Shown here: positions 33,026 to 40,202 of the stretch, piece by piece | How positions within the stretch are numbered: position 1 is the first letter of the stretch | How the letters are laid out: each line of letters opens with the position of its first letter | Source: an uncultured Eubacterium sp. | GTDB lineage: Bacteria > Bacillota > Clostridia > Lachnospirales > Lachnospiraceae | DNA: 43,346 nt | Reading direction: 5' to 3' | NCBI GenBank assembly: GCA_947642745.1 | Contig: CANRTU010000039.1 | Coordinates: 1-43,346, forward strand | Position numbers and translations under genes: made by a program | The notes under the pieces: generated by a model | Database searches by the model: none | Told to the model about the DNA's origin: nothing | The model's input: only the letters and a program-made list of their open reading frames with translations

Positions 33026-34399
33026 ATGAACAACGAAAAAATTCCTTATAAAATATATCTGAACGAAAATGAAATGCCAGAGGCATGGTATAACCTGCGG
33101 GCCGACATGAAACAGAAACCTGCGCCGCTCTTAAATCCGGCTACCCGCCAGCCGATGAAAGCAGAAGAACTGGCAGGAGTATTTTGTGAAGAGCTTATCC
33201 GGCAGGAACTGGATGACGAGACGCCATTTTTTGAAATTCCGGAAGAAATCCGCAATTTTTACAAAATGTACCGTCCATCCCCGCTGGTCCGTGCCTACTG
33301 CCTGGAAGAAAAGCTGGGTACGCCCGCAAAAATTTATTACAAATTCGAGGGAAATAATACCAGCGGCAGTCATAAGTTAAACTCTGCCATCGCCCAGGCA
33401 TATTATGCCAGAAAACAGGGTCTGAAAGGCGTAACTACAGAAACCGGAGCCGGTCAGTGGGGAACAGCCCTTTCCATGGCATGTTCCTACTTTGGACTTG
33501 ACTGCAGGGTCTTTATGGTAAAATGCTCTTATGAGCAGAAGCCGTTCCGCAGAGAGGTAATGCGCACCTATGGCGCTTCTGTGACCCCGTCGCCTTCTAT
33601 GGAAACCGAGGTGGGCAGAAAGATCCTTGCGGCCCATCCTGGTACTACGGGCAGTCTTGGCTGTGCGATTTCAGAAGCAGTGGAAACAGCAGTATCAAAC
33701 GATGGTTACCGTTATGTTCTGGGCAGTGTGCTCAACCAGGTGCTTCTGCATCAGTCGGTCATCGGGCTGGAGACAAAAGCAGCCCTGGACAAATATGGGG
33801 TAAAAGCGGATATTATTATCGGCTGTGCCGGAGGAGGCTCCAATCTGGGCGGTCTGATTGCGCCATTTATGGGTGAAAAGCTCCGGGGAGAGGCAGATTA
33901 CCGTATTATTGCTGTGGAACCGGCATCCTGTCCGAGCTTTACCAGAGGCGTATATGCTTATGATTATTGTGATACAGGCATGGTCTGTCCGTTGTCAAAA
34001 ATGTACACACTGGGCAGTGACTTTATTCCTTCGGCCAGTCATGCGGGCGGTCTGCGATATCATGGAATGAGTTCCACGCTGTCTGAGCTGTATCATCAGG
34101 GACTGATGGAAGCTGTCAGTGTGAAACAGACAGAAGTGTTTGACGCTGCGGAATATTTTGCAAGAATCGAAGGCATCCTTCCGGCGCCGGAAAGCTCCCA
34201 CGCAATCCGTATTGCCATAGATGAAGCTGAAAAGTGTACAAAGACCGGAGAAGAGAAAACCATTGTATTCGGCCTTACAGGTACCGGCTATTTTGACATG
34301 ACGGCGTATGCAAAATATCATGATGGGGAAATGAATGATCATATTCCTACAGACGAAGAACTTGCGGCTGCCCGCAGTAAGCTTCCAAAGACCGATTAA
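33026..34399 (+). CDS. trpB: Tryptophan synthase beta-like PLP enzyme (TrpB2), stand-alone
   Basis: A 457-residue PLP enzyme of the TrpB2 subfamily, longer than TrpB1 (about 400). The PLP lysine is K117 in NNTSGSHKLNSA, the phosphate loop is CAGGGSNLGG, and ETGAGQWG holds the catalytic Glu. The C-terminal GLTGTGYFD matches the PLP-ring end. TrpB makes tryptophan from indole and serine, and no trpA or other trp gene is nearby, which points to indole salvage. The ATG at 33026 has GGAGG eight bases upstream; the open frame extends upstream to 32723, but those codons lie within leader and repeat sequence. It is controlled by the Trp T-box. iorAB and paaK lie in the same region. Confidence 0.93.
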   Translation: MNNEKIPYKIYLNENEMPEAWYNLRADMKQKPAPLLNPATRQPMKAEELAGVFCEELIRQELDDETPFFEIPEEIRNFYKMYRPSPLVRAYCLEEKLGTPAKIYYKFEGNNTSGSHKLNSAIAQAYYARKQGLKGVTTETGAGQWGTALSMACSYFGLDCRVFMVKCSYEQKPFRREVMRTYGASVTPSPSMETEVGRKILAAHPGTTGSLGCAISEAVETAVSNDGYRYVLGSVLNQVLLHQSVIGLETKAALDKYGVKADIIIGCAGGGSNLGGLIAPFMGEKLRGEADYRIIAVEPASCPSFTRGVYAYDYCDTGMVCPLSKMYTLGSDFIPSASHAGGLRYHGMSSTLSELYHQGLMEAVSVKQTEVFDAAEYFARIEGILPAPESSHAIRIAIDEAEKCTKTGEEKTIVFGLTGTGYFDMTAYAKYHDGEMNDHIPTDEELAAARSKLPKTD

Positions 34400-34406
34400 T
34401 CAGTAC

Positions 34407-34495
34407 GCAGGCAGTGAGAAGCCGCTGCTGTGGTTTTACATCCTTACGATATACGGATTTCGTGTCAGCAGGGCCTTATGAGAAGCGCTGCCTGC
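34407..34495 (+). other. Nested inverted repeat downstream of trpB
   Basis: Outer arms GCAGGCAG (34407-34414) / CTGCCTGC (34488-34495) and inner arms CTGCTG (34425-34430) / CAGCAG (34466-34471) are coaxial, with the sequence GAGAAGC repeated in both side loops. It begins eight bases after the trpB stop. It has no T-run, so it is not a standard terminator. Confidence 0.5.
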
Positions 34496-34886
34496 AGTAT
34501 CATCTCCTTACAGGTCAGTCGTCATAAATCCGGGCAGTCTGGTATAAAATCCCGACTGTGTATTTGTAACTGAGTGATAAAGGGTGTTAACTGCCGGAAG
34601 GTCAGGCAGTCTGTATGAACGGAACTTCAACTACTGGTTCAGGCTGACAGAAGGCGGGAACAGATCTGCTGCTGTGACTGTAAACTGCTGTTCCATGGCA
34701 TGTGGCGGGCTGCATGCCATGGATATAAACGGCAGGGGCGTCACGTTGCGGTACATACTTTTTCTGTTCTTTCTGAATGTACAGATATTCGGTTTTATAA
34801 CCCTTTCTGTACAGTAGTCCGGATGTTAATTATTAATTTCTAAAATGTCCATTCATGCGTTTGTCCCGCGAATATCCGGAAACAGC

Positions 34887-34915
34887 TTGACGCATGGACA
34901 TGAAATTGTTATATT
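34887..34915 (+). promoter_or_regulatory. Intergenic promoter
   Basis: TTGACG and TATATT are separated by 17 bases. An inverted repeat CATGCGT (34854-34860) / ACGCATG (34890-34896) overlaps the -35 box and could be an operator. Confidence 0.55.
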
Positions 34916-34923
34916 ATTTAAAG

Positions 34924-34954
34924 AAGGTTAGAGCTGGTGCGTCTAACCTTTTTT
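34924..34954 (+). terminator. Intrinsic terminator immediately after a promoter
   Basis: Stem AAGGTTAGA / TCTAACCTT with a nine-base loop and T-run. It starts only about nine bases after the -10 box of the promoter at 34887-34915. Confidence 0.7.
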
Positions 34955-35325
34955 AACAGTTGCGGCAGGTATGTCATACATAAAAAGTACTGCGGCTTTC
35001 AGAGTGCGTCTGAAGGATTATTTACGCTACCGGACCCCTGCCTGTGATCTGTTTGTGCTGAAAGCGTGTAATTCAGCCGCTGTGCATCAGACCTCTTATC
35101 ATGACGTGTCCTTTTCCGGAGACAATGTGCCCTTCGAAAGCAATGTGTCCTTTTTGCATACATGCTTCATCTGGCGCAAAACTCCCATAACATATCTGTG
35201 GGTATGAGCATGACATGCTGGTAACATATATCTTGTAGAGATAAATCTATAGGATACATTTGTCGGAAAGATTTTTCAGACACGCTCTGGAACCTGTACC
35301 AGAGGAATAGATATACTGCGCAAAC

Positions 35326-35594
35326 AGAGTATGTCTGAAAAAGCTTTCCGTAAGATGTGCCCCAAAAGGCATATATTCACAAATAAGATGTGTCATGTTA
35401 TATGGATGAATGGGGGGGGGTAAACTGTGATTGCTAAACCGCTGATATACCCTGAAAGGCAGGAAAGTGTCATGACCGCCGTATAGATAAAGCGTAACTG
35501 CCAGCCGGTGATAACTCAAAAGACCAGATATATCATGACGAAAAGGAGAAATTGCGACTGCGGATCCTGGAATAATTTTTCAAACACGCTCCAT
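35326..35594. repeat. Degenerate copy of the 241-bp MITE-like element
   Basis: The left end (AGAGTATGTCTGAAAAAG...) and right end (TTTTTCAAACACGCTCCA) correspond to the inverted ends of the element at 37513-37753, and the inside shares the motif TACCCTGAAAGGCA with the intact copy's TACCCTGAAGGGCA. Further single right arms of the same family lie at 35266-35290 and 35761-35785. Confidence 0.6.
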
Positions 35595-35835
35595 GGCAGG
35601 AAGTGTCATAATCTATGGATATAGCAGGAAATACTAATTAAAACAGAAATAAATTTCTTGATGTGCATTATGAATATAATGTAGATTTCAGATGTATGGG
35701 TTCTGACAGGGTACACCATATCTGTATGGAATAAGGCAGAGGCATGGCGCTGGAAGTAAAAATGATTTTTTCAGATACGTTCTGGCCGCAGAGTTCTGGA
35801 AGGATAGAGTACTAGGATGCTGTTGTCCGGAATAG

Positions 35836-35859
35836 ATTTATATTTATATTTATATTTAA
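35836..35859 (+). repeat. ATTTAT hexanucleotide tandem repeat in a promoter
   Basis: Three copies of ATTTAT and one variant lie between TTGTCC (35823-35828) and the Shine-Dalgarno GAGAGGAAG of the acyl-CoA ligase. The repeat supplies a possible -10 (TATATT, 16-base spacer). Confidence 0.55.
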
Positions 35860-35880
35860 TAAGAGAGGAAGTATACGATT

Positions 35881-37515
35881 ATGCCCGTTACAGATTTACT
35901 GGAGAGAAACCACAAACTATATAGTGACGAAGTGGCGCTTGTGGAACTTAATCCGCTGATCAAAGACACGAGAAAGACGACCTGGAAGGAATATGATTTA
36001 ATCCAGCAGACGTCCCCGATTCCTTACCGGAGGGAGATTACCTGGGGGATTTTTGATGAAAAGGCAAACCGGGTGGCAAATATGCTTTTGAGCCGTGGAG
36101 TGCGCAAAGGCGACCGGATCGCCATATTAATGTTTAACTGTCTGGAATGGCTGCCGATTTATTTCGGAATATTAAAAGCGGGGGCCATTGCGGTGCCGTT
36201 TAATTTCCGGTTTTCAGCGCAGGAAATCCAGTATTGTGCGGATCTGGCTGAAGTACAGATTTTGTTTTTTGGTCCGGAGTTTATTGGCCGTGTGGAATCT
36301 GTGGACGAAGACCTGAGCAGGGGACGGCTGTTAATTTTTGTAGGAGACGGTTGTCCGACCTTTGCTGAAAGTTACCATGAGCTGGTGGCGGACTGTTCCA
36401 GCCAGGCGCCGCTTGTCAGGCTGGAGGAAGACGACGATGCGGCAATTTATTTTTCATCCGGTACTACCGGGTTTCCAAAAGCAATTCTGCATAATCACGA
36501 AAGTCTGATGCAGGCGGCCCAGATGGAACAAAAGCATCATCTGACAGACCGGGAGGATGTGTTTTTATGTATTCCGCCGCTGTACCATACTGGGGCCAAA
36601 TTTCACTGGATGGGCAGTCTCTGTGCAGGCAGCAGGGCAGTTCTGCTAAAAGGCACCACACCGGAGATTATTCTGGATGCGGTATCGAAGGAACACTGTA
36701 CGATTGTATGGCTGCTGGTTCCCTGGGCACAGGATATACTCTCAGCTCTCGACCGGGGGGATGTGCGGCTGGATCATTACAGCCTGGATCAGTGGAGGCT
36801 GATGCATATCGGGGCTCAGCCGGTGCCGCCGTCGTTAATTAAACACTGGAAAGAATATTTTCCGGATCACTTATATGATACAAATTATGGTCTGTCTGAG
36901 TCCACAGGACCGGGCTGTGTCCATCTGGGCATTGAAAATATACATAAAGTGGGCGCTATTGGAATACCGGGATACCGCTGGGAATGCAGGATTGTGGACG
37001 AGAGTGGAAAGGAAGTGCCGGCCGGTGAAGTTGGAGAGTTGTGCGTAAAAGGTCCGGGCCTTATGAGCTGCTATTACAACGATCCAAAGGCAACGGCGGA
37101 GACATTAAAGGACGGCTGGCTTTATACCGGAGATATGGCCAGACAGGATGCGGATGGTTTTTATTTTCTTGTAGACCGTAAAAAGGACGTAATTGTAAGC
37201 GGTGGCGAAAATATTTATCCGGTACAGATTGAAAACTTTCTTAGTTCCTATGGAAAGATCCAGGATGTAGCTGTCATCGGGCTGCCGGATGAGCGTCTGG
37301 GCGAGATTACCGGAGCGGTGATTGCGGTAAAAGAAGGAATGGAATGTACAGAAGAAGAAATTAACCGGTTCTGTAAACAGCTGCCAAGATATAAGCGGCC
37401 TAAAAAGATTATTTTTGCGGATGTGCCACGCAATGCCACTGGAAAGATTGAAAAGCCTGCGCTCCGTAAAAAATATGGGGCAGAATGGCTGGTGGCAAGA
37501 CAGAATATGGGCTAG
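35881..37515 (+). CDS. AMP-dependent acyl-CoA synthetase/ligase (ANL superfamily)
   Basis: A 544-residue class I adenylate-forming enzyme. The P-loop is YFSSGTTGFPKAI (about 190), the ATP motif NYGLSESTGPG (about 335), the hinge/Asp region DGWLYTGDMAR (about 412-422), VDRKKDVIVSGGENIYP, and the catalytic Lys in NATGKIEKPALRKKY (about 521). It activates a carboxylic acid to acyl-AMP and then acyl-CoA; long- or medium-chain fatty acids, carnitine/crotonobetaine or aromatic acids are possible and the sequence does not decide. GAGAGGAAG lies upstream of the ATG. Its stop codon TAG is also the first three bases of the inverted repeat of the element at 37513. Confidence 0.9.
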   Translation: MPVTDLLERNHKLYSDEVALVELNPLIKDTRKTTWKEYDLIQQTSPIPYRREITWGIFDEKANRVANMLLSRGVRKGDRIAILMFNCLEWLPIYFGILKAGAIAVPFNFRFSAQEIQYCADLAEVQILFFGPEFIGRVESVDEDLSRGRLLIFVGDGCPTFAESYHELVADCSSQAPLVRLEEDDDAAIYFSSGTTGFPKAILHNHESLMQAAQMEQKHHLTDREDVFLCIPPLYHTGAKFHWMGSLCAGSRAVLLKGTTPEIILDAVSKEHCTIVWLLVPWAQDILSALDRGDVRLDHYSLDQWRLMHIGAQPVPPSLIKHWKEYFPDHLYDTNYGLSESTGPGCVHLGIENIHKVGAIGIPGYRWECRIVDESGKEVPAGEVGELCVKGPGLMSCYYNDPKATAETLKDGWLYTGDMARQDADGFYFLVDRKKDVIVSGGENIYPVQIENFLSSYGKIQDVAVIGLPDERLGEITGAVIAVKEGMECTEEEINRFCKQLPRYKRPKKIIFADVPRNATGKIEKPALRKKYGAEWLVARQNMG

Positions 37516-37753
37516 AGCGTGTTTGAAAAATCATTTCCGCAATATGCGCTCCCCACTTTGTACCCTGAAGGGCATGATACGGACAATTTATCCCAAATTT
37601 AGTCAACATAGCCCGCTACATCGTGCCCTTTGGGTATGCCTCCCAAATTTTGGATGCCCTTCAGGGTACAAATTGTGAAGCATGCCCTAAAGGGTACGAT
37701 GTATCATACCCCCTGGGTACATATGCCAGAAAGCATTTTTCAAACACGCTCTA
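37513..37753. mobile_element. 241-bp MITE-like element with 25-bp terminal inverted repeats
   Basis: Ends at 37513-37537 (TAGAGCGTGTTTGAAAAAT...) and 37729-37753 (inverted) match in 23 of 25 positions. The interior has no gene but repeats variants of TACCCT(n)AGGGCA on both strands, so the RNA or DNA can fold. It lies between the acyl-CoA ligase stop codon and a truncated PIN-domain gene, and decayed relatives lie upstream of the ligase at 35266-35785. No direct target duplication is obvious. Confidence 0.7.
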
Positions 37754-38086
37754 AAACCAACAGATCTTTATCGCCGCTTACAATATATAATGCATGGGCA
37801 TCTTTTGCACAATTTATAAATTTATCATGTCAGGGTCTCTGCAAATTTTTATATCCGATATTGGCCCGATGATTTCTAATATTTTGATCAGAGATGTTAA
37901 AATGTTCTTATTAATATGGCATTGTGTCCGGTCAATCATTTCCTGGACAATTTCCTCATATTAGTCAGTCATTGCTACTGTCGCACAGGCTGTTAATATT
38001 CCGCTGACAATGGAATTAGTATTTTTCACGGGAAACCACTAAAAAATACACCGGAAATCCAATACATTTATATCTGTTACAATTTT
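37754..38086 (-). pseudogene. PIN-domain toxin remnant
   Basis: The minus-strand translation gives KIVTDINVL at the start (PIN family first Asp in the usual IDTNVL), then EEIVQEMIDRTQ and ILTSLIKILEIIGP, then DHDKFINCAKDAHALYIVSG and GDKDLLVLE, which is the conserved C-terminal half of COG1569-type PIN toxins. There are in-frame stops after the first strand, a frame change before DKFINC, and the 3' end is cut off by the MITE-like element. It cannot encode a working nuclease. Confidence 0.65.
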
Positions 38087-38375
38087 GTCTTCGTTTATCT
38101 TTCCTCATAGATTTAATGACAGCATTTACATCATCTTCTTTTTGTGTTCTGTTTTACCTGGTCCCAATAATCCTCATAGATTTAATGACAGCATTTACAT
38201 CATCTTCTTTATATCCAGCAGATTCTGCCCGTTTTTTGGCTTCGTCCAGTGATATTTTAAAATCTTTTGCAGATGGGAGGTTTAATGTTTTTAGCATGAT
38301 GGTATCGCCTGAAGCATATGAAATCAGTATATCTCCTGTTTTGGTCGATAATAATCTGCAAATACCATAAGGAGT
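38080..38375 (-). pseudogene. AbrB/MazE-like antitoxin remnant upstream of the PIN gene
   Basis: On the minus strand the frame reads TGDILISYASGDTIMLK, typical of the second half of an AbrB/MazE DNA-binding fold, followed by FKISLDEAKKRAESAGYKED and DVNAVIKSMR, typical of the toxin-binding tail of antitoxins paired with PIN toxins. The first half of the DNA-binding domain is missing or out of frame. The tail is duplicated by a tandem repeat. The order antitoxin then PIN toxin on one strand is that of type II toxin-antitoxin operons. Confidence 0.55.
38102..38210. repeat. 40-bp exact tandem duplication, 69-bp period
   Basis: Identical 40-base segments at 38102-38141 and 38171-38210. The period of 69 bases equals 23 codons, and the unit encodes (minus strand) EDDVNAVIKSMR of the antitoxin tail. 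An in-frame stop lies between the two copies. Confidence 0.85.
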
Positions 38376-38387
38376 GCGTTTGCCGGG

Positions 38388-38416
38388 TTGATACCGTTTA
38401 GGGAAACAGGTATAAT
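38388..38416 (+). promoter_or_regulatory. Promoter for the two-component system
   Basis: TTGATA and TATAAT with a 17-base spacer, about 94 bases before the response-regulator start. Confidence 0.65.
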
Positions 38417-38509
38417 GAATGCGGAATCCATGAACGGTTTTTCAAAATAAAATAAAATCTACACTTTAATCACAAAATACTGTGCTATGCTTATCATGGA
38501 GGTAGCATC

Positions 38510-39214
38510 ATGCAGAAAATTTTAGTTGTTGAGGATGATTTTGATATTAGTGAGCTTCTGCAAAACTTTTTACAGGAAGCAGGTTATGAAGTAACTGTTG
38601 CAAATGATGGCGTGGAAGCAATCAATATTTTTGCAAACGTGAAATTCGATCTGATATTGCTGGACATTATGCTTCCTAAAATTGATGGGTTTACTGTCTG
38701 TGAATTGATACGCAGGCAATCGCAGATTCCTATCATGATGCTGACAGCGTTAAGCGGTGAAGAAGAACAGATACGTGGATTGGATTTGCAGGTTGACGAT
38801 TATATTACAAAGCCTTTTTCAATGCCTGTTTTGGTACGAAAAATAGCGGCTGTTTTAAGACGCAGTTATCACATGAAAAATGATGAACATCAGACAATCT
38901 GTTATCAAAATCTTATTTTGGATTTAGACAGCTACACTGCGGTCATAGATGGAAAAGGATATGAATTGACACAGCGTGAGTTTGAAGTGCTTCGGGAACT
39001 GCTAATGAACCAGGGAAGTATCATGACAAGGCAAAACCTGTTAGATAAGCTTTGGAGGTATGATTTTTATGGAGATGAGCGTGTGGTTGATACGCATATT
39101 CCCTTTGCTGCTGATTGTTGTTTTTGCGATTTCCCTTATTGCCTCATGGCTATATTCCAGAATTATTACAAAGCCAGTTTTAGAAATCAGCCGTGTATCA
39201 GAGAAAATGTCTGA
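38510..39214 (+). CDS. OmpR-family response regulator, C-terminally truncated by deletion
   Basis: A 234-codon frame. The receiver domain is complete: acidic pocket E8-D9-D10, phospho-acceptor D52 in LILLDIMLP, switch T79 and K101 in ITKPFS. The winged-helix DNA-binding domain runs normally (YELTQREFEVLRELLMNQ, RQNLLDKLW) to VVDTHI in the recognition helix at about residue 195. There the usual KNLRKKL and wing are replaced by an unrelated Cys-rich tail (PFAADCCFCDFPYC), which is the downstream histidine kinase read in the wrong frame. DNA binding is therefore probably lost. GGAGG precedes the ATG. It overlaps the kinase frame by 155 bases. Confidence 0.85.
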   Translation: MQKILVVEDDFDISELLQNFLQEAGYEVTVANDGVEAINIFANVKFDLILLDIMLPKIDGFTVCELIRRQSQIPIMMLTALSGEEEQIRGLDLQVDDYITKPFSMPVLVRKIAAVLRRSYHMKNDEHQTICYQNLILDLDSYTAVIDGKGYELTQREFEVLRELLMNQGSIMTRQNLLDKLWRYDFYGDERVVDTHIPFAADCCFCDFPYCLMAIFQNYYKASFRNQPCIRENV

Positions 39215-40052
39215 TTTACATTTTGAATGGCAGGTGAATGGGCAGAGGACGGATGAACTTGGAATATTGGGAAAAAGCCTTAACAGGCTATCGCAAAATC
39301 TACGGATGGCATTGACTGATTTGAAAAGAGCCAATGCAGAGCTTGAAGCAGATATTGAACGGGAAAAGGCATTGGAACAGGCACAGATAGATTTCTTCTC
39401 TGCCGCATCGCATGAACTGAAAACGCCTGTTACTATCATCAAGGGACAGTTAGAAGGTATGCTTTTGGGGATAGGGGCATATAAAGACAGGGAAAAATAT
39501 CTTTTGAGGTCATTAGGAGTTACTCACACTTTAGAATCTATGGTATATGATTTATTGACGATTTCAAGATTGCAGGCATCAGATTCTGATTTTAAAACAC
39601 AGAATCTTGATTACATTCCTTTAATACGAAAGTATCTGTCTGATACAGAGGATTTGATTGTGGATAAAGATTTACAAATTAGTGTTCATTTTTCAAGACC
39701 AATTACTGTAAATGCCAATAAAATCCTTATGGAAAAGGTATTTTCAAATTTAATAGGAAACGCTTTAAAATATTCTCCGCCGAAAGCCGTCATCAATATT
39801 ACCGTTCAGAAACAGCAAAGCAGCTGCCTGTTTTCCATAGAAAATCATGGTACACACATTCCAGAGGAAGCCATTCCGAAATTGTTTGAAGCATTTTATC
39901 GGGTTGATACATCCCGAAGCCGTCAGACAGGAGGAAGCGGTCTGGGACTTTATATTGTACAGAGAATTTTACAGCAGCACAATAGCCACTGTAATGTCCG
40001 TAACACGGAGAATGGCGTTGAATTCTTCTTTAAACTTCCACAAATTATATAA
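39060..40052 (+). CDS. Sensor histidine kinase lacking its N-terminal sensor region
   Basis: A 330-residue frame with one membrane segment (IFPLLLIVVFAISLIASWLY, about 13-32, the equivalent of the second membrane helix), a HAMP linker, HisKA with H118 in SAASHELKTP, the N-box KVFSNLIGNALKYSP, and the G-box GGSGLGLYIVQRIL. The first membrane helix and extracytoplasmic sensor expected for this type (about 130 residues) are missing. The first dozen codons are response-regulator sequence in another frame. The catalytic core is intact, so a deregulated kinase could be made if one of the ATG codons at 39060-39075 is used, but it probably has no functional partner regulator. Confidence 0.82.
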   Translation: MIFMEMSVWLIRIFPLLLIVVFAISLIASWLYSRIITKPVLEISRVSEKMSDLHFEWQVNGQRTDELGILGKSLNRLSQNLRMALTDLKRANAELEADIEREKALEQAQIDFFSAASHELKTPVTIIKGQLEGMLLGIGAYKDREKYLLRSLGVTHTLESMVYDLLTISRLQASDSDFKTQNLDYIPLIRKYLSDTEDLIVDKDLQISVHFSRPITVNANKILMEKVFSNLIGNALKYSPPKAVINITVQKQQSSCLFSIENHGTHIPEEAIPKLFEAFYRVDTSRSRQTGGSGLGLYIVQRILQQHNSHCNVRNTENGVEFFFKLPQII

Positions 40053-40202
40053 GCATGAAACTTTTACACCAATATGTGCGGCAGGTCTGCGAAAGGCTTG
40101 CCGCATTTTTGTAATTACACATAAATCACAAACAAATCCCAAATGTATCACAAAGAAAATTGTTATCATTTAGATACACTTAAAGAAAGGAATGGTGATT
40201 AT

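Larger units (their letters stand above)
34400..35880 (+). other. 1.5-kb gene-free region built partly from decayed repeats
   Basis: No credible protein gene is seen; the open frames are short, lack ribosome sites and do not resemble proteins I know. The stretch contains a nested hairpin (34407-34495), a promoter followed directly by a terminator (34887-34954), a degenerate MITE-like element (35326-35594) with extra single arms at 35266-35290 and 35761-35785, a run of nine G residues (35411-35419), and a promoter with hexanucleotide repeats before the acyl-CoA ligase. Confidence 0.6.

Noticed and set aside
34584..35519. Short open frames in the region after trpB (34584-34817, 34971-35207, 35247-35519 minus)
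   Set aside because: No ribosome sites, no recognisable protein features, and overlap with hairpins and decayed repeats.
35881..37515. Bile-acid-CoA ligase (BaiB) or carnitine-CoA ligase
   Set aside because: Only general acyl-CoA ligase motifs are visible and no bai or cai genes are adjacent; the substrate cannot be assigned.
37415..37872. Open frames of 80-87 codons across the MITE-like element
   Set aside because: They run through the inverted repeats and the PIN remnant on the opposite strand; no ribosome site.
38116..38370. An 84-codon plus-strand frame
   Set aside because: It is antisense to the AbrB-like antitoxin remnant, whose minus-strand reading is far more protein-like, and contains the 69-base-period tandem duplication.
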